A stretch of 64,000 nucleotides of DNA from JBJTUH01 sp044346175. GTDB taxonomy: Bacteria; Cyanobacteriota; Vampirovibrionia; Vampirovibrionales; JAJTHC01. The notes beneath the pieces were generated by a model. The model was not told the DNA's origin and searched no databases. It was given only the letters and a program-made list of their open reading frames with translations. This document shows positions 56,893 to 64,000 of the stretch, piece after piece; the stretch's first letter is position 1, and each line of letters begins with the position of its first letter. The DNA is taken from assembly GCA_044346175.1 (NCBI GenBank), contig JBIIZQ010000001.1, forward strand, positions 124,001 through 188,000, read 5' to 3'. The position numbers were made by a program, and so were the translations under genes.

Positions 56893-58748
56893 ATAAGCCA
56901 TATATTCCTGTACCTCTTAAGCCATTACAGCTTAAGAGGAAGCGTAGTTTTTCTGAGATGTATCATCCTTTACCGATACACCCTCAAAATAAACTACAGG
57001 AGCTTTTTCGTACGTTGATTTGTGATGCGAAAGCAGAAGATGCTTTGGCATGCTTTGAGCATCTAGGGTGGGATATTTCTCAACGTTTAGAGGGTATCGG
57101 CTATGAGAGTCCGTACGCTTTTGTAGAGAGTCGACCTCAGGGTGCAAGGTTTGATAAAGAAAAGGCATTATTCTGGCAATGGCATAAAGTTCAGTTACTT
57201 TTTAGGTCGCATTATAGCCCTAAGCGGTCTTCGGGTTTTATTGTTTTAATGGTTCAAATGGATTCTTCTGAAGAAGATAAAAACTATAAGGTCATTTCTC
57301 ACGAAATCGCTAAATGCTATAAATGTTCTGTTTTAATTCTCTATGTGGTAGCGGATAAAACATTATATATTCAGCATGTGGAAAAGCGACCAAGTAAAGA
57401 TACTAGCTCTAGAGAAGTCATAAAGGATAGTTTCTTTAAACAAGTGAGGCTTGATGACTTGTATCTCAGCAAAACATTAGACTGGTTAGAAGGCTTTTCA
57501 TTAGAAACGCTCAATCATGTCGTTCAAGTGAGTCGAACGTTGAAAAGTTATCCTGTTGAAACGGCTACAGGTGATGACCCATGGGTAAATGGCGTATTAA
57601 AAGAGGATGAGCAACAGCATGCTTCCATGATGCAAAAAAGTGATAACGACTCTGAAGAAGAAGATGACTCTGATGAACCTAAAAGAAAAGATAATAATGA
57701 CTATGTGAGAATGTATCTTCGTGAGATTGGACGTATCAAGCTGTTGAACGCTACTGAAGAAATCGAGCTAGCAAAGCAAATAGTAGAGGATGAGTCTTTG
57801 GGTGCAACAGCCAAGGAAAAGTTTGTAAAGGCGAACTTACGCCTTGTTGTAAGTATCGCTAAAAAGTATCTGGGGCGTGGTTTAGAATTTCTTGACCTTA
57901 TTCAAGAAGGTAACTTAGGACTCATTCTTGCTACTGAAAAGTTTGACTACGCCCGTGGATACAAGTTTTCAACCTATGCCACTTGGTGGATTCGTCAAGC
58001 AATTACTCGTGCTATTGCCGACAAAGCACGAGTGATTCGTCTTCCTGTCCATATGGTTGAAACAATTAAAAAACTTAAAAAAATTGAGAGTAAGCTTGAA
58101 CAAGCACTCAGCCGTAAGCCTGATGAGGAAGAGCTTGCCAAGCACATGGGTATCAGTATTAGCAAGCTACGTGAAATTATTCAAGTAGCACAGGAACCCA
58201 AATCATTAGACCAGCCTGTAGGCAAAGAAGAAGGAAGCTGTTTGATTGACTCTATTGAAGATAGCAATGCCGCACGCCCTTTTAAAGATATGGCAGATAC
58301 ACTGCGAAAAGTAATCCTAAACCATTTATTTGAATCTCAGCTTTTACCCAGAGAACAAGAGGTATTACGCTTACGTTTTGGCTTAGGTGATAATCGTGAG
58401 CGTACCTTAGAAGAAGTGGGGCAGTTGTTTGGCTTGACTCGTGAGCGTATTCGTCAAGTTGAAGCAAAAGCTTTGAGCAAATTACAGGGGAACTCCGCAA
58501 AGAGAGAGATGTTGATGTCTTTGAAGCATCTTGTTGAAGCAGATAATCTATCAACCATTCGACAGCTTGAAATAATGGAGTCGATAAGCTTTGAAAACTT
58601 TAGAGCGATTTTTATCAAAGCAGAAGCCCAATTCTTGCGTACCGAGCAAGTGAATAGCATCTTAGGGATGTGTCGCCGTATTTGGGTTTTAAAGATGAAA
58701 GTATCTCCTCGTTATAAGGCTTACTTCAAGAGGAAAGGTCTGCCATGA
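56874..58748 (+). CDS. Sigma-70 factor fused to an unrecognised N-terminal domain
   Basis: A 624-residue fusion. Residues 275-540 are a full primary-type sigma factor: region 1.2 (NDYVRMYLREIGRIKLL), region 2 (NLRLVVSIAKKYLGRGLEFL, GYKFSTYATWWIRQAITRAI), region 3 (EEELAKHMGIS, DSIED) and the region 4 helix-turn-helix (TLEEVGQLFGLTRERIRQVE). Residues 1-230 form a separate α/β domain (FEHLGWDIS, GFIVLMVQMDSS, CSVLILYVVADKTLYIQHVE) that faintly recalls the leading domain of Eco57I-like modification proteins; this is a weak resemblance. An acidic linker (255-270) joins the two. Residues 541-624 are an extra C-terminal tail. It is AT-rich, starts inside the helicase gene, and runs into a methyltransferase remnant. 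Confidence 0.88.
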   Translation: MVNYTLDKPYIPVPLKPLQLKRKRSFSEMYHPLPIHPQNKLQELFRTLICDAKAEDALACFEHLGWDISQRLEGIGYESPYAFVESRPQGARFDKEKALFWQWHKVQLLFRSHYSPKRSSGFIVLMVQMDSSEEDKNYKVISHEIAKCYKCSVLILYVVADKTLYIQHVEKRPSKDTSSREVIKDSFFKQVRLDDLYLSKTLDWLEGFSLETLNHVVQVSRTLKSYPVETATGDDPWVNGVLKEDEQQHASMMQKSDNDSEEEDDSDEPKRKDNNDYVRMYLREIGRIKLLNATEEIELAKQIVEDESLGATAKEKFVKANLRLVVSIAKKYLGRGLEFLDLIQEGNLGLILATEKFDYARGYKFSTYATWWIRQAITRAIADKARVIRLPVHMVETIKKLKKIESKLEQALSRKPDEEELAKHMGISISKLREIIQVAQEPKSLDQPVGKEEGSCLIDSIEDSNAARPFKDMADTLRKVILNHLFESQLLPREQEVLRLRFGLGDNRERTLEEVGQLFGLTRERIRQVEAKALSKLQGNSAKREMLMSLKHLVEADNLSTIRQLEIMESISFENFRAIFIKAEAQFLRTEQVNSILGMCRRIWVLKMKVSPRYKAYFKRKGLP

Positions 58749-58845
58749 TTTTATCAGCAAGGGCTTTGCCTAAGGCTACGGGTACGGCATTGCCTACCAT
58801 TTTGTAACCTACGGCAACATCTTTGTAGTGAAAAAACAAAAAACT
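58726..58845 (-). pseudogene. C-terminal remnant of a cytosine-5 DNA methyltransferase
   Basis: On the minus strand about 39 codons read FLFFHYKDVAVGYKMVGNAV and continue PVALGKALADKI to a stop at 58726-58728. The GYKMVGNAVPVALGKALA segment is the terminal motif (IX-X region, GNAVP) of C5 cytosine methyltransferases. Nothing upstream encodes the rest of the enzyme (catalytic PC and ENV motifs are missing), so the gene is truncated. Its 3' end overlaps that of the sigma fusion by 23 nt, as expected for two genes that once converged, which ties the lost methyltransferase to this island. Confidence 0.78.
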
Positions 58846-59028
58846 ATGACGAGGAGAAGCTAGCATTGTAAACAAACCATCCAAAACTGACGAGACATAA
58901 CACGCTTGAGCGAAAGGCAACCATGCCACTATACTAAAACAGTATACCATGAGCCATGCTTGAACCTGTGCTTAAGACATGCTGCTATCTTTTCCTCATA
59001 CCCCAATGTAAGGTACCCTTCTCACGTG

Positions 59029-59868
59029 ATGAATGCCCCCCCACCCCCTCTTAATACAACCCATACTGCTGTGGTGTTTGGTGCCTCAAGCGGCTTAGGA
59101 CAAGCCTCCGCAGAAGCCCTTGCCCTAGAAGGCTACCACGTTGTGACCGTTGCACGACGGGAAGAAGCCCTTACGGAACAAGCAGAGACCTTCAAAGCCA
59201 CCTACCCCACCTGCCATGGTACGCTTCTCCCTTTGGCTTGGGATTTAAACGATAGTACGCAATGGGATGCGCTACCCCCACGTGTGGCTGACCTTTTAGG
59301 GCATCATCTCGGTTGTCCTACGCCTGTTTATCCTGCCGTGGTACTCCATAACAGTGGCGGTCCTGCCGTGGGGCATGCACGTAGTTTTTCTACAGCTACT
59401 TGGGAAGAAACCTTCAAACAACAATGTTTACGTGTCATTGCACTGGATGCCCACTTCATACCCGCCATGGTGGCTCAAGGGTATGGTCGATGGTTGGCTA
59501 TTACCTCGGTTGCCGTGGCACAGCCCGTCCCTCACCTTGCTCTTAGTAATGCAAGCCGTGCAGGACTCACGGGCTACATGAAAAGTCTTGCTCATGAGCT
59601 TGCACCTCAGGGTATTACGGTGAATGCTATTGCCCCAGGCTTGTTTGGCACAAGCCGTTTAACCCATCTTTTTGAAACCCAAGCTCAGGCTCAAGGACTT
59701 TCACCAGAAGCCTATCAAGCCAGCCAGACCCAACACATCCCTATGCAAAGACTTGGCACACCCAAAGAATTTGCCCATGCTGTGACGTTTTTAGCTTCCC
59801 CTTTGGCGAGCTACATCACAGGAACCACCTTACACATTGATGGTGGACTCCACAAAGGGCTTCTGTAA
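59029..59868 (+). CDS. Short-chain dehydrogenase/reductase-like protein, atypical active site
   Basis: From ATG 59029 (or GTG 59026) the protein has 279 residues; a frame is open from 58906 but its extra 41 residues are not family-like. The NAD(P) motif is GASSGLGQASAEALA near residue 18. The usual Tyr-x3-Lys catalytic pair is replaced: the segment reads HLALSNASRAGLTGYMKSLA, as in a subgroup of 3-oxoacyl-ACP-reductase-like proteins that lack the perfect tetrad. GITVNAIAPGLFGTSRL and YITGTTLHIDGGLHKGL complete the fold. Composition is back to that of the bulk genome. Substrate unknown. Confidence 0.85.
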   Translation: MNAPPPPLNTTHTAVVFGASSGLGQASAEALALEGYHVVTVARREEALTEQAETFKATYPTCHGTLLPLAWDLNDSTQWDALPPRVADLLGHHLGCPTPVYPAVVLHNSGGPAVGHARSFSTATWEETFKQQCLRVIALDAHFIPAMVAQGYGRWLAITSVAVAQPVPHLALSNASRAGLTGYMKSLAHELAPQGITVNAIAPGLFGTSRLTHLFETQAQAQGLSPEAYQASQTQHIPMQRLGTPKEFAHAVTFLASPLASYITGTTLHIDGGLHKGLL

Positions 59869-59965
59869 CTCCCATATTTGTTGATAGATAGGCATTTGAT
59901 AGTGTTTAGGTTTATTCATGTTACCCTAAAAAAGTCAATGTTTATTTCTTGTGGAGCCTCTTTCA

Positions 59966-61642
59966 ATGTCTATGTACCATTCAATATCCCAGGTTTCTGA
60001 CCCTTCAATAGTAAAACCGTTGGCATCTAAAAATAGGAATCAATACGTAGGGCGAAAATTGCCCCTTGTCTGCTTTAATGATGTTTATGATGTGAACCGA
60101 ATGGCTCAGTTCACCACGGTCCTTAAAGGATTTTTAAAGCGCTACCCCAATGCAGTAGGCTTATTTGGAGGTGATGTACTCTCTCCGAGTGTAGAGTCTA
60201 GAGCGACGAAGGGGTTACACATGATTGATGGTTTGAACTATGTTGCCCAACTATTCAAAGGACGGTTCGTAGCTGTGCCTGGAAATCATGAATTTGATTT
60301 CGGGTTTTCTAATTTTTCCACAGCTTTAAAGAAGAGTCGTTTTTCATGGGTGCTTGCCAATGTGGTCACTGATGCTAGTACAAAAAAAGTACTGCCTCCA
60401 TACGTCGTACTCAATCACCAAGGTATGAAAACGCTTGTTTACGGATTGACTTTAAAAGAAAATTACGCAAACTTACCAGAACACTTCCAAATAAAAGACC
60501 CTTTTGCGCAAGCACATCAAGAACTTACGGAACTGCGGAAGCGCATACGTCCTGATGCGACCATTTTATTGGCACACTTGGGAGAGCATACCTACAACGA
60601 CATCGCCAAGCTTCCTATTGATGTCGCTATTGTGGGACATGACCACAACCGAAAGCTGTTGACAAAAAACGGCATTAAAATCATACGAGCAGATGCCGAT
60701 TTAGAGACCTTTGCAGCTTTAACACTACAAATGAAAAAACAACGTCCATTATGGCGGCGTATGATAGCTTTGATGCATGACACGATTTACAATCGTCTTC
60801 CTTCTTCTCGTGTAGAGCGTATAGAGCATCAATTCATTCAGGTATCTCCTCATACAGAACTTGATAAAGGCTTAATGAATCGTATTGACCCTAAAGTTTC
60901 TGAAGAGGTACATCGTTTACAGGAAAGTCTTTTTCAGGCGAAAGAGCCGCTTGATGTCCGTGCAAATAAAATTAGAGGATTTGAATCCCCTATAAGTAAT
61001 TTATTGACAGATGCTTTTAGGGCAGGTTGGAATGATGAGCATCCTGATAAACCTGTTGATATGGCTTTGATTCATGCAGGAAATATTCGAGGAGATAAAA
61101 TTATTCCACCAAAAGAACAGGGGTTCACCTTAAGAAACTTTTATGAAGTCTTACCTTTTCGTAACCCTGCTTTCCGTATAGAAATGTCAGGTTCTATGCT
61201 CCAATCTATATTGGAGCATTCGTTAGCGCATATTGCAAAGGGGGAGATTCCCAACAAGCATGCGGGGTCGTTTATAACCTTTAGTGGTATACGTGTGGAA
61301 GCAGATTTGACAAAGCCTTATGGAAAACGTATTTTACAAGTTACAACATTAAATGGGAAACCATTAGAAGCCACCAAAACGTATGCTATAGTCATGGATT
61401 CTTTTATTCTTCAAAAAGATGCTGGTTTCCCTATGCTACATGAATATGCCAACCAACATCCAAACAGCGTCTATAAGGATTCAAAGAGTAATTCAGACTA
61501 TATTAAGTCTTGGCTATTGAAACAAAAAAAGGAGGGTATTTCAAATAAACCTACTCTGGACGGACGCTTGCAAAAGACATCGCAGGTTCATCTTGCACAT
61601 CGATGGTGGACACCACAAAAGGCTTCTATTAAGGTGTCCTGA
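59966..61642 (+). CDS. 5'-nucleotidase family metallophosphatase
   Basis: A 558-residue protein of the UshA/5'-nucleotidase family, which releases phosphate from nucleotides or related esters. The metallophosphatase half has CFNDVYDVNRM, FGGDVLSPS, VPGNHEFDFGF, LLAHLGEHTYND and IVGHDHNRK; the C-terminal substrate domain has AGNIRGDKIIPP, FYEVLPFRNPAF and MDSFILQKDAGFP. There is no signal peptide, unlike periplasmic UshA, and the NDVYDVN form recalls some eukaryotic and cytosolic members. GGAG at 59953-59956 lies 9 nt before ATG 59966, which is preferred to GTG 59951. It is somewhat AT-rich. Confidence 0.88.
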   Translation: MSMYHSISQVSDPSIVKPLASKNRNQYVGRKLPLVCFNDVYDVNRMAQFTTVLKGFLKRYPNAVGLFGGDVLSPSVESRATKGLHMIDGLNYVAQLFKGRFVAVPGNHEFDFGFSNFSTALKKSRFSWVLANVVTDASTKKVLPPYVVLNHQGMKTLVYGLTLKENYANLPEHFQIKDPFAQAHQELTELRKRIRPDATILLAHLGEHTYNDIAKLPIDVAIVGHDHNRKLLTKNGIKIIRADADLETFAALTLQMKKQRPLWRRMIALMHDTIYNRLPSSRVERIEHQFIQVSPHTELDKGLMNRIDPKVSEEVHRLQESLFQAKEPLDVRANKIRGFESPISNLLTDAFRAGWNDEHPDKPVDMALIHAGNIRGDKIIPPKEQGFTLRNFYEVLPFRNPAFRIEMSGSMLQSILEHSLAHIAKGEIPNKHAGSFITFSGIRVEADLTKPYGKRILQVTTLNGKPLEATKTYAIVMDSFILQKDAGFPMLHEYANQHPNSVYKDSKSNSDYIKSWLLKQKKEGISNKPTLDGRLQKTSQVHLAHRWWTPQKASIKVS

Positions 61643-61846
61643 AAATCTAAAAAAAAGCCAAACCTTCTCTGGAGAGGGGAGGGTCTGTGGTATCATGTTC
61701 GTGATAGGCTTAAAGGGTGTCGTTTAAGATATGGCTGTGTACACATGCCCCTTGACGTACCTCTGCCCCATAAGCACCATGAATTGCCTCAAGTTTTATC
61801 TGTCTGTTAACCTTTGGTATCCCCTAGTAAGCGACTGTTTACGCCC

Positions 61847-62428
61847 ATGATGACAACGCCCGAAATACCCAACCCTTTCCAAACAAACGCCACTGATGAA
61901 ACCCCTACAGATGATTCTGTACTTGAGATACTCTCTCCTGAGTCTGCAAGTACTCCTCAAGAAGAAGACTGGCAAGCCAAATATCACGATATGCTTGACC
62001 AACATTTGCGTCTTCGTGCCGACTTTGAAAACTTCCGTAAGCGTCGTCAGCAAGAACTCGATGCGGCAAGAAAGTATGATGGTCAGTACATGTTATTAAA
62101 CTTACTGGGAGCTTTGGATAACTACCAGCGTGCCATGAGCTACATGCGGGAAGATTCCGACCCCAAAACACTTTTCCAAACCCTTCAAATGCTCTCCCAA
62201 GGACTCCTTCAAGCCCTTGAGCAATCTGGCGTGTCACGCATCCAAACCCTGAATCAACCTTTCAATGCTCAAGAACATGAGGCTGTAGGCACTGTACCCT
62301 CGCAAGAGGTATCACCTGATACCGTCGTACAAGAAACCTTAGCTGGCTATAAACTTGCGGATAAACTCATCCGTCCTGCACAGGTGTTGGTGGCTGTAGC
62401 CCCTGAAACCGTCAGTAGCGAAGCCTAA
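61847..62428 (+). CDS. grpE: Nucleotide exchange factor GrpE
   Basis: Releases ADP from the chaperone DnaK. The tandem ATG at 61847 gives 193 residues; the frame opens at TTG 61814 but that adds no family sequence. After an acidic N-terminal tail come the long helix (HLRLRADFENFRKRRQQELDAA) and the β-wing domain with EAVGTVPSQEVSPDTVVQETLAGYKLADKLIRPAQVLVA in the family order. It is followed by dnaJ on the same strand after 135 nt; dnaK is not in the window. Confidence 0.95.
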   Translation: MMTTPEIPNPFQTNATDETPTDDSVLEILSPESASTPQEEDWQAKYHDMLDQHLRLRADFENFRKRRQQELDAARKYDGQYMLLNLLGALDNYQRAMSYMREDSDPKTLFQTLQMLSQGLLQALEQSGVSRIQTLNQPFNAQEHEAVGTVPSQEVSPDTVVQETLAGYKLADKLIRPAQVLVAVAPETVSSEA

Positions 62429-62563
62429 GCCACATACTGTTCCGCTTATTGAGAACTCGGCTTATGTCGAGTACTCATCTCAAAAAGTGCCAGAACTTCG
62501 GTTGCTGGCACATTGACTTCCTTTACCGTTTGATTGACTGTCATAAGGACATCATGCTCTACA

Positions 62564-63802
62564 ATGCAAAGTTCTCAAGATTTTTATCAGGTTCTCGGTG
62601 TTGACCGTGCCGCCTCTCAAGATGAAATTAAAAAAGCGTTTCGCCAAAAAGCCAAACAATATCACCCTGATATGAACAAAGCCCCTGATGCAGAGGTAAA
62701 GTTTAAGGCATTAGGAGAAGCCTACGACGTACTTGGCAATGCTGATAAACGTCGGATGTACGACCAATACGGACACGCCGCCTTCCAGCAACAAGCCCAA
62801 GGGGGTGGGGGTGGCTATGGCGGTGGCTACGAACAATGGGATTGGATGGATAACTTTGGGGATTTGTCTGATATTTTTTCCGCCTTTTTTGGTGCGGATA
62901 TGGGGGGGCGGCGTGGAGGGCAACGTGGCACTCGTGGTGGACGACGCTCCAAAGCACGTCGTGGGGATGACCTACAAACAGCCGTAAACCTTACCTTTAA
63001 GGAAGCCATTTTTGGTGTTGAAAAAACAATTACCATCCACCATGCTGTCACTTGTGGGGACTGTAACGGCTCGGGTGCCTCCAAAGAAAGCGGGGGCCCC
63101 GTCTCTTGTCATCATTGTGGTGGTACAGGGCAATTGCAACAAACCGCACAAACCATGCTCGGTTACTTTACTCAGATTGTTCCTTGTCATCATTGTCATG
63201 GGACTGGTGAACTCATTAGCGACCCTTGTAAAACCTGCCATGGCTCTGGGCAAGTAGAACAAGAGAAAGAACTTAAACTCACGATTCCCCCAGGCGTTGA
63301 CCACGGCTTACGTCTTAGAATGCTCAATGAAGGTAATGCTGGGGTGCATGGCGGGCCTGCAGGTGATTTATATGTCCTGTTACAGGTAGAGGCTGACCCC
63401 CTCTTTACTCGTGACGGTGACACCCTTTACAGTACGGTGCCTGTGACTTACAGTCAACTTGCCTTAGGGGCGACCCTTCAAATAGAAGGGCTAGAAGGAC
63501 CTATCTCCTTAGAAATACCTGCTGGCACCCCTATTGGGCATCAGTTCAGACTCAAAAACCAAGGGATTCCAAAGCTCCGAAATAATAAACAACGGGGTGA
63601 CCATATGGTGACTGTGGAAGTTAGTGTCCCTAAGAAACTTTCAGGTACGCATAAAAAGCTTCTACAAGCACTCAATCAGCTTCAAAATCATGAGGCTGAG
63701 GGTAAGCCTACTCCTCATATTGCTGAATTACTCGGGATTCAGGGTGCTGCACAAAAAGATGGACTATGGGATAAAGTCTCACAGTTTTTTGGTGAGCATT
63801 AA
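62564..63802 (+). CDS. dnaJ: Chaperone protein DnaJ
   Basis: Stimulates the ATPase of DnaK and hands over substrates. From ATG 62564 the product has 412 residues. It has the J domain with YHPDMNKAPDAEVKFKALGEAYDVL, a Gly-rich region that here is expanded and Arg-rich (GGRRGGQRGTRGGRRSKARRG), four CxxCxGxG zinc motifs (CGDCNGSG, CHHCGGTG, CHHCHGTG, CKTCHGSG) and the C-terminal substrate-binding domains with LTIPPGVDHGLRLRM. AAGGA at 62545-62549 is 14 nt upstream. A clear terminator follows. Confidence 0.97.
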   Translation: MQSSQDFYQVLGVDRAASQDEIKKAFRQKAKQYHPDMNKAPDAEVKFKALGEAYDVLGNADKRRMYDQYGHAAFQQQAQGGGGGYGGGYEQWDWMDNFGDLSDIFSAFFGADMGGRRGGQRGTRGGRRSKARRGDDLQTAVNLTFKEAIFGVEKTITIHHAVTCGDCNGSGASKESGGPVSCHHCGGTGQLQQTAQTMLGYFTQIVPCHHCHGTGELISDPCKTCHGSGQVEQEKELKLTIPPGVDHGLRLRMLNEGNAGVHGGPAGDLYVLLQVEADPLFTRDGDTLYSTVPVTYSQLALGATLQIEGLEGPISLEIPAGTPIGHQFRLKNQGIPKLRNNKQRGDHMVTVEVSVPKKLSGTHKKLLQALNQLQNHEAEGKPTPHIAELLGIQGAAQKDGLWDKVSQFFGEH

Positions 63803-63820
63803 GCACTTAACAAATATCAC

Positions 63821-63865
63821 AAAGGTCGTGTGGACATTATAAGGTCTTCACACGACCTTTGTTTT
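63821..63865 (+). terminator. Intrinsic terminator of dnaJ
   Basis: AAAGGTCGTGTG at 63821-63832 pairs with CACACGACCTTT at 63849-63860 and is followed by GTTTT. It begins 18 nt after the dnaJ stop and should end the grpE-dnaJ transcript. No gene is seen from here to the window end. Confidence 0.88.
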
Positions 63866-64000
63866 GCATTGATAGTGCCAGAGGGTAGTACTGTAAGCTT
63901 ATTCAATCGTGTTCTTTGGTCTACGTACTATCTCGCTTATGGCCCACTTATGGCCCGCTTATGGTAGCCTTAAAGTGCTAAAAATGTCTGTAAAACCTTA

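Noticed and set aside
53505..58950. CTGTATACC near 53513 and CAGTATACC near 58939 as island end repeats
   Set aside because: Too short and inexact to claim as insertion boundaries.
58850..58950. Extension of the methyltransferase remnant further upstream
   Set aside because: The frame stays open to 58950, but I see no methyltransferase motif beyond about 58845.

Overview
The window is a chromosomal segment of a Gram-negative bacterium. LpxD (lipid A synthesis), a flagellar rod/hook protein, SecD/SecF and dTDP-sugar genes point to an outer membrane and a flagellum. I cannot place the organism firmly. The small 4-repeat S1 protein, the many Met/Gln/Pro-rich low-complexity proteins and the overall gene style would fit a non-photosynthetic relative of Cyanobacteria (Vampirovibrionia/Melainabacteria), but this is a low-confidence inference. 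Gene starts often carry two or three ATG codons in a row. No tRNA, rRNA or CRISPR array was seen.

Layout. 1-2.6 kb (+): end of a transketolase-type gene, then rfbB and rfbA. 2.6-7.4 kb (-): a compact run secD-secF-membrane protein-knotted exported protein-membrane protein-sugar ABC permease. 7.7-13.8 kb (+): a small unknown gene, a repeat-rich gap, topA, proS and a membrane protein. 13.9-18.2 kb (-): aroA, a zinc-type dehydrogenase and a signal peptidase I with a large extra N-terminal region. 18.7-21.0 kb (+): an unusually long DnaA. 21.0-24.8 kb (-): a REP/MITE-like element, an acetyltransferase, two glycosyltransferase-like genes and lpxD. 25.3-27.8 kb: two unknown genes separated by a striking eight-unit, 11-bp-spaced Pho-box-like array, then trxA. 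27.9-35.5 kb (-): a low-complexity protein, ribosomal protein S1 and a 1636-residue SWIM/SNF2 ATPase with AT-hooks. 36-43 kb: asparaginase, a flagellar protein, and an arginine operon argG-argH-argF followed by a divergent glutamate-5-kinase-like gene. 43.7-51.5 kb: mostly unknown low-complexity proteins, a DUF2203 protein and a CHAP-like cysteine hydrolase. 51.8-53.4 kb (-): gpmI. 53.8-58.8 kb: an AT-rich accessory island. 58.9-64 kb (+): an SDR protein, a 5'-nucleotidase, grpE and dnaJ.

The strongest candidate for an undescribed system is the island at 53.8-58.8 kb. A PLD/HKD nuclease-SNF2 helicase fusion overlaps by 19 nt a gene in which an unrecognised domain of about 230 residues is fused to a complete housekeeping-type sigma-70 (regions 1.2 to 4) plus a C-terminal extension. 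Running into its 3' end on the opposite strand is the C-terminal stump of a cytosine-5 DNA methyltransferase. The set resembles ATP-dependent restriction systems of the CglI/NgoAVII type (methyltransferase, PLD nuclease, SF2 helicase), but with a sigma factor as a component. A second item of interest is an exported protein of the 7(1) septoil-knot family, sitting between two small membrane proteins inside the secDF operon.
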